DNA from: Albugo candida
Lineage: Eukaryota; Oomycota; Peronosporomycetes; Albuginales; Albuginaceae
Length of the DNA: 64,000 nt
Reading direction: 5' to 3'
Assembly (NCBI GenBank): GCA_905220665.1
Contig: CAJNAR010000011.1
Span: forward strand, 124,001 to 188,000
Positions 48,901-59,339 of this stretch are shown here, in pieces; positions within the stretch are counted from its first letter, which is position 1, and every line of letters starts with the position of its first letter. The position numbers were made by a program, and so were the translations under genes. Below the pieces are notes generated by a model. That model did not search any database, had not been told where the DNA came from, and saw only the letters and a list, made by a program, of their open reading frames with translations.

Positions 48901-49827
48901 TACTTAAAACTTGAACGACAACTACGATCCTCTTTGGCTGAGCTCGAATCAAGAAAGCGTCAATTTGAGACGGAAAGAGCCGAACATGAACGAAATTATC
49001 AGTTGGAACACAATGAAATTGACCTATTGCGCAAACAGCTATACGTAGAACGGCAAAATGCGGAGGCAATTGATAAGCAACGAGCAATGGTTTTGAAGAA
49101 ACAAGTAGCGTCTCTCAATGCTCAATTAAGTGCATCAGAAAAAAAAAAAAAACGTCTGGAAGCAGAATTTGTAGAATTCCAGGAACAGCAATGCAACATT
49201 TCAAAGGCAAAGCTTCGCGAAGAAATCTTCTCTTTGCGTACTACGATCCAACTACTCGAAAAAGAGAAGAAAGGCATGACGGAGGCGCACAATGCGACCA
49301 CACTCCGACTCGGTGCAATGCAAAAGCAACTCGATAACTTATCGAAATTGCTCGAGATTGAGAAGATCAAAAGTCAGACCAAAGCGCTGGACGAGCTCGA
49401 GAATATAAAGCTGAGCTGTACAGCCAAAGAGGAAAAGGCCGTGTTAGCATACGAAGGGGCAGAATTGCGTGAGATTAAGAGTCAACTGGAGCAGCTACGT
49501 CAAATTGCCGCCATGAGAAAACATCATCGACTTGATTTACCTCAGGAGCAATTTGATGATTCAGTGAGGAGGAAATCTCAGCCGAATGCAAAAGCTCGCA
49601 ACAAGTTGCCGAGTGATAGATCATCCGGAAGTGGGTCATCAATAGACGAAGACCCAGTCATCACTTCGACTTCTCAGAAAAACAAAGCCTTGATCAAAAG
49701 ACTCAAACGAGAAAGAGCTTTTCTGCTATCTTGTGGTCAATATGATAGAAACAGCGAGCTCGTGAAAGAATTAGATCGACTTTTGCATGTCACTATAGAG
49801 TCATGCTGCTCTAAGGCTTTCTCGTAG
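45911..49827 (+). CDS. CEP120: CEP120-like centriole protein (C2 domains and coiled coil)
   Basis: CEP120 acts in centriole and basal-body assembly, which fits an organism with flagellated zoospores. Exons: 45,911-46,413; 46,467-47,779; 47,824-48,001; 48,061-48,366; 48,420-49,827. Introns are 44-59 bp and phases close to 1,235 aa. The order matches the family. An N-terminal C2 domain is followed by a second C2 region (YWLSYSFFDLVIQTDAF, FRIRSSPNDLREFL, FGDVEVPFSGLF). A third spans exons 3-4 (ILSNTYCKYAV, HLHVTILGRN, RIGEAVFSL). Then comes a Cys/His cluster (CCGARNCDATF ... HQC). The last 400 residues are a continuous coiled coil (EEWAKKEVERNTI, KLERQLRSSLAELESRK), ending ERAFLLSCGQYDRNSELVKE, the typical CEP120 tail. 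Intact and longer than animal homologues. A broken copy of exon 1 is at 61.0-61.4 kb. Confidence 0.88.
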
Positions 49828-50015
49828 CGTTTATCCAATTTATTACACAGACACTAACGGCTTGCCGCCTTCCATGCGAATTCGCTGTTATTTCTGACTT
49901 TATTTATATTCAGCTGAGTATTTATACTTGGAGGTTCCTGCGTATCCAAAAGTCAAGTCAAGCGTGTGAGATTCCTAGCCGGCATTCATTTATACAGTTT
50001 GATCAATTACCCGTC

Positions 50016-51197
50016 ATGCTGACCGAAAAATTCCGTGCGATCACAACTTCGACGAAATGTGTACGGTACGGCTTCCAACAAGCCCCGATACATAGATAAT
50101 TACGGATGTGAACTGCTTGCGCATAGATTGACTTCTTGCTACAAAATGCTCGACGCGATGACTCAAAAACAGCGTTATGGACAGCTGCTCATTGCTTTAT
50201 GTACGCAAAGCTTTCGTTGAACACGTGACAGGATTTAACAAACTTTTATCGGTTTCTGTAGACCATATATATGCTCAGATGGAACGCAGTCTGGAAGCCA
50301 ACGCGAACGACAGTACAATCTCCAAGCTGTACACAACATTAAAGCCGTGTTTTCGAGTAAGGCCGAAAAGCTTAAAGTCAATGTGGTCTGATAGGTGTCT
50401 CCCGATATCGTTTTAGACCGATTCCATCGTACACGATTTGAAGCATTTTTTGGGAAGCAAGTGGCAAGGTGTGTACACACCAAGTGACGCAGTACAGAGC
50501 TACGTGAGGTAGGCTCCAGACTTTGAATTACATCTCGTCGGTCTTTTCATTCAATAGCTTGTTCTATGATATGTAAGACATCTGGCATACCTGGCATCAA
50601 GCGTACGTTTTGCTTCAAACACGTATCTATGCTTCACCAACTTTGATTTGCTGGCGAGTCTGAGTCGGGTATTCACTGCAGAGTCCGGTACTCTTGATAC
50701 CTTATTGCTTCAGGTTGTACGTTGTCATGTTTGAATACGCACCGACCAAGATCAGCTTACTCAAGCGTATCCTTCCCTGTAACGATAAGCACGGATTAGC
50801 GTTCTTCCACTTTCAACAAAAAAGCAGCCTGGTGAGCTATCCTCTCTTTTGATTTGTCATTCGTACTGATTTCGCATCAGCTGCTGAGGTCCCGAATCGA
50901 AGACCAAATCGATTCGATTACCTTTGATAAAGAAACACAAGATCTAATGATATCTGAGATGGCATTCGAGGTCTCGTTACATCAAAAGGTATGGCATCTT
51001 AATCATTCGTAGTCCCACTCAAGTATTCTTTATCAGATTTTATACAGTATGAAGCCTCGACTATCTCTAGGAATCACTATAGTCGCAGCTCTGATATTCC
51101 TGGTGAGAAAAAAGGATTCAGACATGCTCTTCCTGGACTTTTTTAATCAACGTGCTCGTAGACTTGTCTCTTGTATGCTGTCTCCATGTCGATTTAA
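50016..51197 (+). CDS. Heme-oxygenase-fold protein with tail anchor, probably not catalytic
   Basis: Exons resolved: 50,016-50,065; 50,127-50,200; 50,262-50,356; 50,417-50,508; then, after an unresolved middle (50,509-about 50,745), an exon ending 50,831; 50,881-50,988; 51,037-51,102; 51,162-51,197 (TAA). Introns are 48-61 bp. Heme-oxygenase landmarks appear in order: LTEKFRAIT at the start, YGQLLIALYHIYAQMERSLE (helix with LYHIY), VHDLKHFLGSKWQ, DKHGLAFFHF, LRSRIEDQIDSI, and ISEMAFEVSLHQ. A C-terminal hydrophobic tail (LSLGITIVAALIFL) follows, as in membrane-bound heme oxygenases. The position of the proximal heme-ligand histidine near the N-terminus is Lys, and no GDLSGG motif is seen. Either a divergent non-enzymatic member or a decaying gene. 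The middle exons are uncertain. Confidence 0.65.
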
Positions 51198-51309
51198 TTT
51201 TTATCGATTTCAAAAATGCTCATTAAAATTAGACAACAACTTTGATTTTCCAGGCTTAGGAGCGATCCATTTTCTACCAGGCTCTTCGTGACTGAGTCTC
51301 CTGAAGCAC

Positions 51310-51490
51310 TTTTTACCGCCGTATCGGGCGCGAGTGTGGGGGTTCGCGGTGGCGTGGGTGCGAGGGGAGAGCGAGCCGGTAAGGTGGCTGGTGGTCGAGC
51401 GTGGGTGGGGTAGCAGAGTGGCGCGGTCGGTTGGAGCGCGGGGAGCCGGGGATGCGGGGGCTGTGCGGTGGGTGCGGTGTTTTCGTACAT
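51310..51490. repeat. GC-rich, G-biased low-complexity island
   Basis: About 180 bp of very G-rich plus strand (GTGGGGGTTCGCGGTGGCG and similar GGG/GTG/GCG words) in otherwise AT-richer DNA. On the minus strand it reads as proline/threonine/alanine-rich low-complexity protein in one frame. No gene assigned. Confidence 0.6.
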
Positions 51491-51859
51491 CTGCTTCGAC
51501 GGAGTCGGCTTCTGTCGTCTATAGCTGCAATTAACGATGCTGTTCTGGATCAAAGGGTCCTCCGACTCACGATAAAAGTGCTCAAAAATTTCAACGGTAG
51601 AGTCTATTTGCTGTTTTCGGTGAAAAAGTCTTCCACTTATGCGCTACTAAATCGCCAAGCAAAGATTGGACAACATAGTAAAGTCTCCAGGAGCACTTAC
51701 TTGTGAGATACGACATTCATATCGCCACAGTCTTTCATGTACGCTGCAATATCTAGATTCCCCGACGGTTTTTGTACGCCTGCTCATCGAAAAACGAGAT
51801 AATGTCTGCGTCACGCGTTTTCACACTGCAATAGTAACTCGTGCGAAAAACAGATACTA

Positions 51860-52590
51860 CAGCGTGAAAACACCTTCTCTTTTGGGTTGTTTGCACCGAA
51901 ATTCATCCCTGAGATTGATCAGGTCAAAGCTGCCAAAAAATGAAAATGTTTCGGTGCAGTATACGATCCATCCAAGTCTTTGGATACTCATGATTTCCGC
52001 TAGAGTCTTGTAGTTTACCCGAGCCAGATAAATGCCAACAAGACAGGTGTTTGGAAGCGGCATTACCATCTCAAAAGATCGGACTTGGCGGTTCAAATGC
52101 GCTGGATTTAGCATCGAGCGATATTCCGAAGCAACATTGCTATGTATCCGGTTAATGCCACTAAATGCCACTACAGTAGCTCCTCCGAGGCTCAAAATGA
52201 CAGACTTTAAAATCAGAAAGTCTTTGGAACCAATCCGTTGGTTAATTCACTGATGAGAACGTACCGGAGCAAGAGCATGCTTCCACTATCCCAACGTCAC
52301 ACACATTCGTTACTGATGAAGTCCGTAGAGATCATCCACACACACACGACGAGTATTGCATCAGCATAGCTGGCCGCTTTATTCGAAAATTGACGGAATG
52401 ATATGTGAGCTTTCTTGATAGTGCAATAGGTACAATCCCCAGGAATGCAATAACAGTCCAAGAATGACAAGAAGTACAATGCGAAAATACAGAAAGCTTT
52501 TCGTGAATCGAGAAAGTAGTGTTCCACGCACTGTGTCGATATCAATCCGTAATCGGGTCACTGGGCGTTCTTGCTGCAACTCTGTGGAAC
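51860..52590 (-). CDS. Possible membrane-protein gene, copy B
   Basis: Two open blocks on the minus strand share homology with segment A. 52,590-52,379 reads LQQERPVTRLRIDIDTVRG then a hydrophobic helix (IVLLVILGLLL) and ends SIFE with a stop. 52,250-51,857 reads ILKSVILSLGGATVVAFSGI, then VGIYLARVNYKTLAEIM, ETFSFFGSF. They may be exons of one gene or two small genes; I found no splice path joining them. Copy A carries stops, while copy B is open. Family unknown. Confidence 0.35.
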
Positions 52591-52849
52591 GTGCGTTTGA
52601 CGGTAGCCGAGCGCTAACGTCGGACGTTTAGGAGCCGAGTTTTTCATATTGCTTTCTGAGTCGGTATTGACGACTGCGTATTACGTTTAATCGCAATTCA
52701 ATGAGAGTCTATAGTCAGTATGCAATGGCGTGCCTTCTCCAATCCGACTCTATGTACTGGAAGAACACGTCGAGTGATTATGGTTGAAACTGCTTACTGA
52801 TACAAGTCGAAAGCAGACTTTTGTAGCAGGAAAAATTGTTTGATTAATA

Positions 52850-53058
52850 TTATTCATGGTGAAGATAGCTATCTCTACTGATGGTTTCCAGTGGTCCAAG
52901 CGGGGCACCGATCTTTTCACCGACACCTACGTCATGACGATAGATGGGAGCGAGAAAGAGAAGTGTCGTTTCCTACCTGCTAGCGCGGTTTCAATATGCT
53001 TGCCGCATCCTTTCCATGTTGGTTTATCGGACGTGGAACATTCAATCTTCACACACAT
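52850..53058 (-). CDS. Small Cys-rich protein, copy B
   Basis: Exon 1 is 53,058-52,977 and exon 2 is 52,926-52,850, with a 50 bp GT-AG intron; 52 aa. It shares WKGCGKHIETALAG with copy A (25,100). The N-terminal CSTC of copy A is CSTS here, so one of the putative metal-binding cysteines is gone. The C-terminus is short (RDSYLHHE). It lies in the same relative position next to gene X as in segment A. Confidence 0.5.
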
Positions 53059-53267
53059 CTCGTGATTTCTTATAGTTATGGAGCCAAGCTGCAATAGTGC
53101 TCCTCCGTTTAGGACCAAAATGGAAGGGTAAGCATGTGTTATCTAAACTTGGATGTGTATTAAGTATTACTCTTGTTCCAGCGATTCATAAATTCGTTAA
53201 TTTGGAATACTGTCATAGTCTGTTCAACTCGTACACTAGCGGCCCCATCGCCGATGATCTAATCAAA

Positions 53268-54338
53268 TTAATTACTCTTGGCATCTGAATCACCAACCTT
53301 TGATGCGCTGTCCTCCCTTGATGCGTTTGGCAATGTAATTGGCATCTCTTCATCCGTAGAACTCGTCTCAACTGCACTATTTTGAGCGCTCCATTCACTA
53401 TTTTCCTCGTACGGGGTTATTTGGTACATATGCTCTCCTTCCCGATTATCGATGCTGATTCTGAACATCCGCAATGATTCAGCGCCCAACACAAAGTACG
53501 AAGCCGTCCTACTCTTCAAGTCCTTCAATCCAATCTGAAGCGATTTTTCAACGAAGCTATTTGTGGCACTGTCTGGTATTTTGACTTTTATTTTGATATC
53601 CGGATTACTACCTTTTTGCAGGGCGTCATAAACTTCCTTTGATGGTTGGTTAGAATTGGCGCTGAGAAGAATATGAAACCTTTGTTGAGGAACAAGTGTA
53701 CCTTCAATCATAACCTCAATGGGTAGCTCCCCCTCAGGTTTAAAATCGCGCCATTCACTAATCCTGGAAGTATCTACAGCATAAGCGATGGGACCATCTC
53801 CTTTTTCCCATTCAAATGAATAGATTCCGCGTGGAGCCTCATTGATGAAAAAGTCGGGATCAAGAATCATGACTTTAGAGATTTCGTCGAATATCACCTT
53901 CTTTTCATTGTAAAGAAGGTTCAGTTGCGGTTGAGACACAGTCCAACAATATGATATAGCTGGCTCATGATTGGCCCTGGTTCCTAGCCTGTAGTGAGAT
54001 TGAATTTTTTTTGAGACGCCACCGGGAGGTTTAACGACGCGCTCTCTATAAGGATTCTTTTTCTGCGGGTAAGCCACAATGACTTTTGCGCCAGGCAAGC
54101 AGCGTTGGAATAGATCGGATTGAGATTCACCATTCTTATAAAACATCATCTTGTATACTTGCGGGTTGTTAGGCCCCGTCTTCTCCCTCGCTATTTCCAC
54201 CTGTAATCCCCAAATAGGTTCTTCATTTTCGAGGTGTACACTGCGCATTCTCATGAGTGACTCACTCACGACATAATGAGACATTGGTGGGAAGCCAACC
54301 ACGGCGATGCAGTAAGCCTTTATTTGTTGAATCTTCAT
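53268..54338 (-). CDS. Gene X: unknown 356-aa protein
   Basis: A single uninterrupted exon. It starts MKIQQIKAYCIAVVGFPPMS and has no clear signal peptide or membrane helix. Recognisable but unassigned blocks are GLQVEIAREKTGP (about residue 45), VIVAYPQKKNPYRERVVKPP, AISYCWTVSQPQLN, APRGIYSFEWEKG, PQQRFHILLSANSNQPSKEV and FVLGAESLRMFRISID. A Ser/Asp/Glu-rich tail ends the protein. Alternating beta-like blocks suggest a soluble protein. The decayed paralogue at 19.9-21.2 kb shows which blocks are shared. The upstream region consists of the 215 bp repeat array, which must contain the promoter. Function unknown. Confidence 0.72.
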   Translation of the reverse strand: MKIQQIKAYCIAVVGFPPMSHYVVSESLMRMRSVHLENEEPIWGLQVEIAREKTGPNNPQVYKMMFYKNGESQSDLFQRCLPGAKVIVAYPQKKNPYRERVVKPPGGVSKKIQSHYRLGTRANHEPAISYCWTVSQPQLNLLYNEKKVIFDEISKVMILDPDFFINEAPRGIYSFEWEKGDGPIAYAVDTSRISEWRDFKPEGELPIEVMIEGTLVPQQRFHILLSANSNQPSKEVYDALQKGSNPDIKIKVKIPDSATNSFVEKSLQIGLKDLKSRTASYFVLGAESLRMFRISIDNREGEHMYQITPYEENSEWSAQNSAVETSSTDEEMPITLPNASREDSASKVGDSDAKSN

Positions 54339-54429
54339 CGTGTTGACTGTCGAAGCGAAATTAAAATATGATGTACAATCTTTAATGATGGTTTAAGCCA
54401 CCAGTTTAATGGGTGAGGTTGTATTCTTG

Positions 54430-54960
54430 AAGTTTCCACAAAAATGTTGCACGCTACGCTAAGTTAAAAGATTGGTAACGTTTCGGAACTATGGAATAAG
54501 TACTTTGCAAGTATGGAAGCGAACCAGGTGAGACACATAGGTGCACCGTACAGTACCGTAATCGGGTACTTTAACTCGTGAGGGGAACAACTTTAATATT
54601 ACAGAAGACTTGTTGTATGCAGAGGACTAAAAATTAGAATACATGCGCAAATATTTTTATGTCAACCTTTAGCATTACAGTAAGGTTGCGAGCCTGCAAT
54701 CGGTAACGTTTCCGAAAAATCGAATACGTACTTTGCGAGTATGGAAGCGAACCGTGAATGCGCAAGTGAGACACGTAGGTGTCCAGTGCAATAATCGTGT
54801 TCTTTTATTTGTTAGGTGAACAACCTTAATATTACAGAATACGTTTTATATGTAGAGGATTAGAGTATAAGCGCAAATGTAGATGTGAACCTTTAGCATT
54901 GTAGTGAGTCTGCACGCCCCACTAAGCTCAACGGGTCCACTCTGTTACCTTGGTCTTAGA
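54430..54960 (-). repeat. ~215 bp tandem repeat array B
   Basis: Two to three units of the same repeat as at 16.6-17.1 kb, in reverse orientation. Units start near 54,443, 54,684 and 54,900 (CGGTAACGTTTC, TACTTTGCGAGTATGGAAGCG, GTAGGTG). It lies between gene X and the aminotransferase pseudogene as in copy A, but without the mariner-like insertion. Confidence 0.78.
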
Positions 54961-54987
54961 GGATCCCGAATTATATGCCCTCATCGG

Positions 54988-56598
54988 CTACACAAACCAT
55001 TTGAAATGAAACTCGTCGCCCAGAGACTCGGGGGCAAGACGTTCTGCCAGAGCAAAATTTCTCTCCCGGAATGCAAGCACTGACGATAGACTTTGGTTGA
55101 GAGCATCTTCCGGTTCAGATCGTTGGACGGGCACAAGCGGGTTGAAGTATTTCAAGTGAGTATACCTATCGTTGGCCAGCTTGATCGACTTGTGGCTCCA
55201 GTCACCCGTCCTTGTACAAAAGTCGTATTGTGGCATAAACTTCAATCCCTGATAAGCTACGAATGGATCACCTTCAATATGTAGTCGATCTTTTCCGGAA
55301 TCATGAAATACGGAATGCGGAATCGTGTAAATCTCGGCTTCAAGATGATGCACCCGTGCTCCAGAGCTACAAAGAACATTTGCAAATCATGCTTATTGAC
55401 TCCAAGCAGCTTGGAAGCATGAGTTCCAGCACAAGCACATCCGCCCCGTGTTTGTAGGCCAAATAGATCATTTGATAAAGCACAGACAAAGTTAAAATGC
55501 AAAAAGAGATTTTCACAGCGTATCAAAAAGGAGGAATGGGTAGTTGAGGAGCATTTTGGCTTCCCAGTACAACAATTTTCTTATGTTTTGATAGAGAGGG
55601 AACGGACTTGTTTGACAATGACTTCCTCCAGCTCCGATGCGTTCGTGGCCTATTTTTTGTTTGGTCCGAAAAGCAAGGATCAATCGTATGACACCAATAG
55701 CACTGCAAGGACCATCACTGGTCTCATCTTGAGGTATCCAGTGCTGCTGTGACTGATCTTTGAGCATCTTCCATTCTTTGCCGTCGAGCGATAATGAAAT
55801 CTCTTCGTGACAATTAGAACACGTGGCGATCCAGGTCCGCCGACAATTTTGCCACCCAGGAAGAATATTGCGTATTTCGATACATCTGCAACACAGGTGG
55901 AACGAGGATTCATATCGATGACTTTGCATGGAGCTGCGGTCGCACAATCCCGAAGCCCTAATACTTCAAAGTCGTGCAAAAGTGTTGTGATCGAATCCAC
56001 TTTGGTAAGCACTCCTGTGATATTAGAATCTACAGAGAACACCCCAAAATCTTGACAAATTTACTGGCGTGATGCTGCAAATTCACGGCGGAGTGCGAAT
56101 GCATCAACAATGCCTGTTTTATCGTGCGGTATGTATACAAGCTCAGCGCTGCTTTCACTTCATGGCAAAGTATTGAACCTGATGCTCAAATGGCCCGATG
56201 AAAAACATAGGTCGAGCTGAACCCCGTCGCTTTCATTTCTTAGAAGGAAATCCATCCTTAGCAATTGTACGAAACGGATTATTGCAGAGGGGGCTCCAGG
56301 CCCGGTAAAATGTAACTTATCCTGCGCATTTTGAATATATATCGGCATTTACTGCTTCCGCAATCGTTTTTCAAGCATCAATTTCGAGTTTCTTTGACTG
56401 TCTCGATGGCTGATATGCTGATTGCTGTTCTGATAAAACCGGGAATACTTTTTCCCGTATCACATTCTCGACCGAACCTAGACATCTTCCTGAAGCGGTG
56501 TAGTCCGCATATAACAAATGCTTACGACCAAATGGAGTCTCAAACAATAGATTTCGACCGACTATCTCGGAGGTGATGTATGCGTGAATCATGTACAA
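54988..56598 (-). pseudogene. Class-V aminotransferase pseudogene, copy B
   Basis: Same gene as 15,060-16,628, inverted. Visible blocks: TPFGRKHLLYADYTASGRC (56,540), QDKLHFTGPGAPSAIIRFVQ (56,310), NITGVLTKVDSITTLLHDF (56,020) and FFLGGKIVGGPGSPRVLIV (about 55,855). The C-terminal part runs to 54,988 (ALAERLAPESLGDEFHFKWF). The PLP lysine remains, but the residue before it is Gly rather than His. Frame changes and stops occur throughout. Both copies in this window are dead, though they carry different lesions. Confidence 0.72.
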
Positions 56599-56900
56599 AT
56601 AGAGGCAACAGTAAGCATGTGATTTGCGTTTGAGACAGAGACTCGACCAGCTTTTACGCTGCGCATCAAACTTCTACATGATGTCAGCATTCTGAATTTT
56701 GAGACTGGCTACACAAAGGGAATCCGCCATTCACCAGAGCATCGATATAACCATTCAATACATGGATCACAACATTATACATCATAGTTGCCAGATCATT
56801 TGTTTAAATGCAGAGATCATAGGGTTCTACGTTCTTATTCTCAGGTCCTGAATGCCAGCTGGTCGATAGACTGACACGCAAGTAACACTGAGACGGTATC

Positions 56901-58080
56901 TCAATTGGGTTCCTGGTTCTGACTTCGCTTTGCCGCAACAGCACGTGCTAGTCTTCGTAGAACAATTTCGGTATCGTTCCAATTGATGTAGGCGTCAGTG
57001 ATGGATTTTCCGTACACAAGTTTGGACTTGTCCTGCGTTAGAGATTGATAAAGATTAACATTCCCGGCTTCGATGAGTTGAGCAATGTACTCTGCAACTT
57101 TGATCTGATTTGAATGAATCTTTTGCGAGTTACCATGAGAGCAGTCAATCATAATTTTTGCTGGTAACTTGGCTCGATTTAGCATATGTACCGCTTCCGT
57201 GAGATATTCTTCTTCATAATTCGGACCATCTTTACCACCTCTGAGAATCACATGACAGTTTTTGTTTCCTTTGATCATCAGAATTGACGTGAGTTCGTGC
57301 TCGTTCAGCCCGAGGAAGTTGTGTTGACTCGAGGCTACTAACGTAGCGTGCACTTCGATCTTGATATCACCTCCTGTGCCATTTTTGAACCCCACTGGCA
57401 TTGAAAAGTCGGACGTTACTTCGCGATGCAGTTCAGCCTCTATTGTACGTGCCCCGATGGCTCCCACGACACCAAATCCCATATAAATTACGTTGAAATC
57501 GTATCCAGGAACACTAACGCCACCGGTACAACTAGTGCGTTGATATCAAGCAACAACTTTCGCGCCACACGAACGCCTTTATTGATGTTGAGCGATGAGC
57601 CCAAGTCCTGGTCATTGATTATCCTATCCATCCGATGATGGTGGGCGGTTTACCACTATAAGTTCGTACCATAATCAGCAATTCACCAGATCATTCTTCC
57701 TGTAAAGGCCTCAAAAGTTTAGCTATGCGCACGAGTGGAAAGAGCAGTGAACATCAATGAGATTCGTGCGATAAAAGCGAGGCATTGCCGTAATCCATAG
57801 CTGCGTCGACGTCATCTATCGAGCATGGTCCAACAACCACGATTGGAGCAATCGTCACGCCGTGTAAAATATCGCAAACTTGTTCTCGGACGCCCATAAG
57901 CTATCGAGAAACGTCATTATGTGTAGGTGCAATTTGGCGACGTATTTGCTCACCGTTTTATGGACCGAGCAGCTAACTGGAAGCTCTCCACAAACAAGTG
58001 CGGAGGGATAAGAAGTCGGATCATTGTGACATGCAAATCTTCTAGTTTGGCACGCCTGGAAACGTTTGCATTTTCGTCTT
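56901..58080 (-). pseudogene. Class I DAHP synthase pseudogene
   Basis: 3-Deoxy-arabino-heptulosonate-7-phosphate synthase starts the shikimate pathway. N-terminal traces are at 58,060-57,970 (IRLLIPPHLFVESFQLAARS). A block around VREQVCDILHG and VVVGPCSIDDV (GPCSIHD in the family) is at 57,900-57,810. NINKGVRVARKLLLDIN is at about 57,590. The C-terminal 193 codons (57,482-56,901) are still open: GAIGARTIEAELHREV, MPVGFKNGTGGDI, IMIDCSHGNSQK, ITDAYINW. There is an in-frame TAA at the expected start of FIWDLVS, then a frameshift, a second frameshift near GW.G, and a deletion between 57,780 and 57,680. The intact C-terminal frame is probably recent decay, not a functional half gene. Confidence 0.8.
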
Positions 58081-58785
58081 CAGCCCTACAATTTGATTTC
58101 AACCAATCGTTTCGGTGTGCACAGTAGCTAAATGACGCGATTGCTACGCTAAATTTTCAGTACGGTGAGGAGCGAGCGGTACAGGAGTTACTTCAATGAC
58201 TTCTGATTGTTGTGGCAGCATTCGCGCACGCAAAAATCTGTCCATATCTCAGCAACAAATATCTCAAAAATCAAAAATCTGGTACCTGTGCGCAGCCAAG
58301 AATCACAGCTATGAAGCAAATGTACTGATAGTTGAGACATGGAATGTCAGTAAATTCAATTCTGGCTCGCAAGACGCTGATTAAGTTGCACAGCCTTTTC
58401 CTGTGATTTTGTTGATAATCATTACAGACTGCAGAAATGGATTCTGATACTCTGAGCCGTTTATCGATGCATGTTTGGTCTTGTTTCCTTTGAAGTATCC
58501 TGTAAATATCCAAACCGAGGGGCTTAAATTGCGATTCAAGCTGGCGTCCTTTGACTTGTAGTGGAAATGGTCACAACGTTTTGACAAACATGAGTTCGTC
58601 ATTCTCTGCAATGACTACAAGCGCAATATACCGTATTTAAAAGGCTCTCAACAAAGGAAAAGGAGCCTGCAAGGATGAGTTTAAAACTACCAGTATCGTA
58701 AAATAACTTATATTAATTACGATTATGTGCTATGACTTGACTCAGTTGCAACTGAACTGTTACTTCATGTACCAATAATTCTTCA
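58081..58785. other. Stretch without assignable gene
   Basis: Only short frames (the longest about 80 codons, minus strand 58,513-58,271 and 58,611-58,381, overlapping in different frames). Their compositions are not persuasive, and no repeats are seen. Confidence 0.3.
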
Positions 58786-58799
58786 GCTCAATTTTCCAA

Positions 58800-59215
58800 A
58801 CCTCTCGCATGATCGCGTAATGACGTGATAGGACCATTGCAAAGATGCGCTTGATCTCCATGAAGTTTTGCTATTGTGTAATGACGTGGCGGGGTCCTTG
58901 CAAAGGTGCGCTTGATGTCCAGGAAGTGTCGCTATTGCGGAATGACGTGATAGGGCATTGCGAAGATGCACTTGATGTCCATGAAATGTCGATATCTGAT
59001 TGTAGTTATTAATCCAAGCTGCTTGAGTTCCAATCCGACACGATGTACCGCTTCTCGTCACTTTAATTTACATTCAAAGACCTATCCAGCTGCATTTGCA
59101 AAAGCTCCTTATCGTACTCACATTCCTTGAGTTTCATTTCCATTATGTACACTTGCATCCACAATGACGTGATGAGGCCATTGTCGCGATGCATTTGCTA
59201 TCCATGAACTGCCAC
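58800..59215. repeat. ~62 bp tandem repeat
   Basis: Three adjacent copies of a unit starting TAATGACGTG and running through CATTGCAAAGATGCGCTTGATGTCCATGAAG-type sequence (given in part) to CGCTATTG occupy about 58,816-58,996. A fourth, more diverged copy is at about 59,161-59,213. The unit repeats the word TGACGTGAT. Because 62 is not a multiple of three, it is unlikely to encode a protein repeat. Confidence 0.75.
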
Positions 59216-59339
59216 TCTTTGGTAGCACTCAATATTTCCAGTGTCTTCGGTTGCAGCTGCGTCTGTTGGATTGAATTCTTTGCCTGCTTTTATCGCATCC
59301 AAGAACGCGAGCTGATTCTTCATAATATTTGCAAAGTCT

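Noticed and set aside
51194..51553. Proline-rich 119-aa protein on the minus strand
   Set aside because: The frame exists only because of the G-rich low-complexity island; it overlaps the end of the heme-oxygenase-like gene and has no recognisable domain.
58800..59000. CRISPR-like array
   Set aside because: Units are contiguous tandem repeats without unique spacers, in nuclear eukaryotic DNA.
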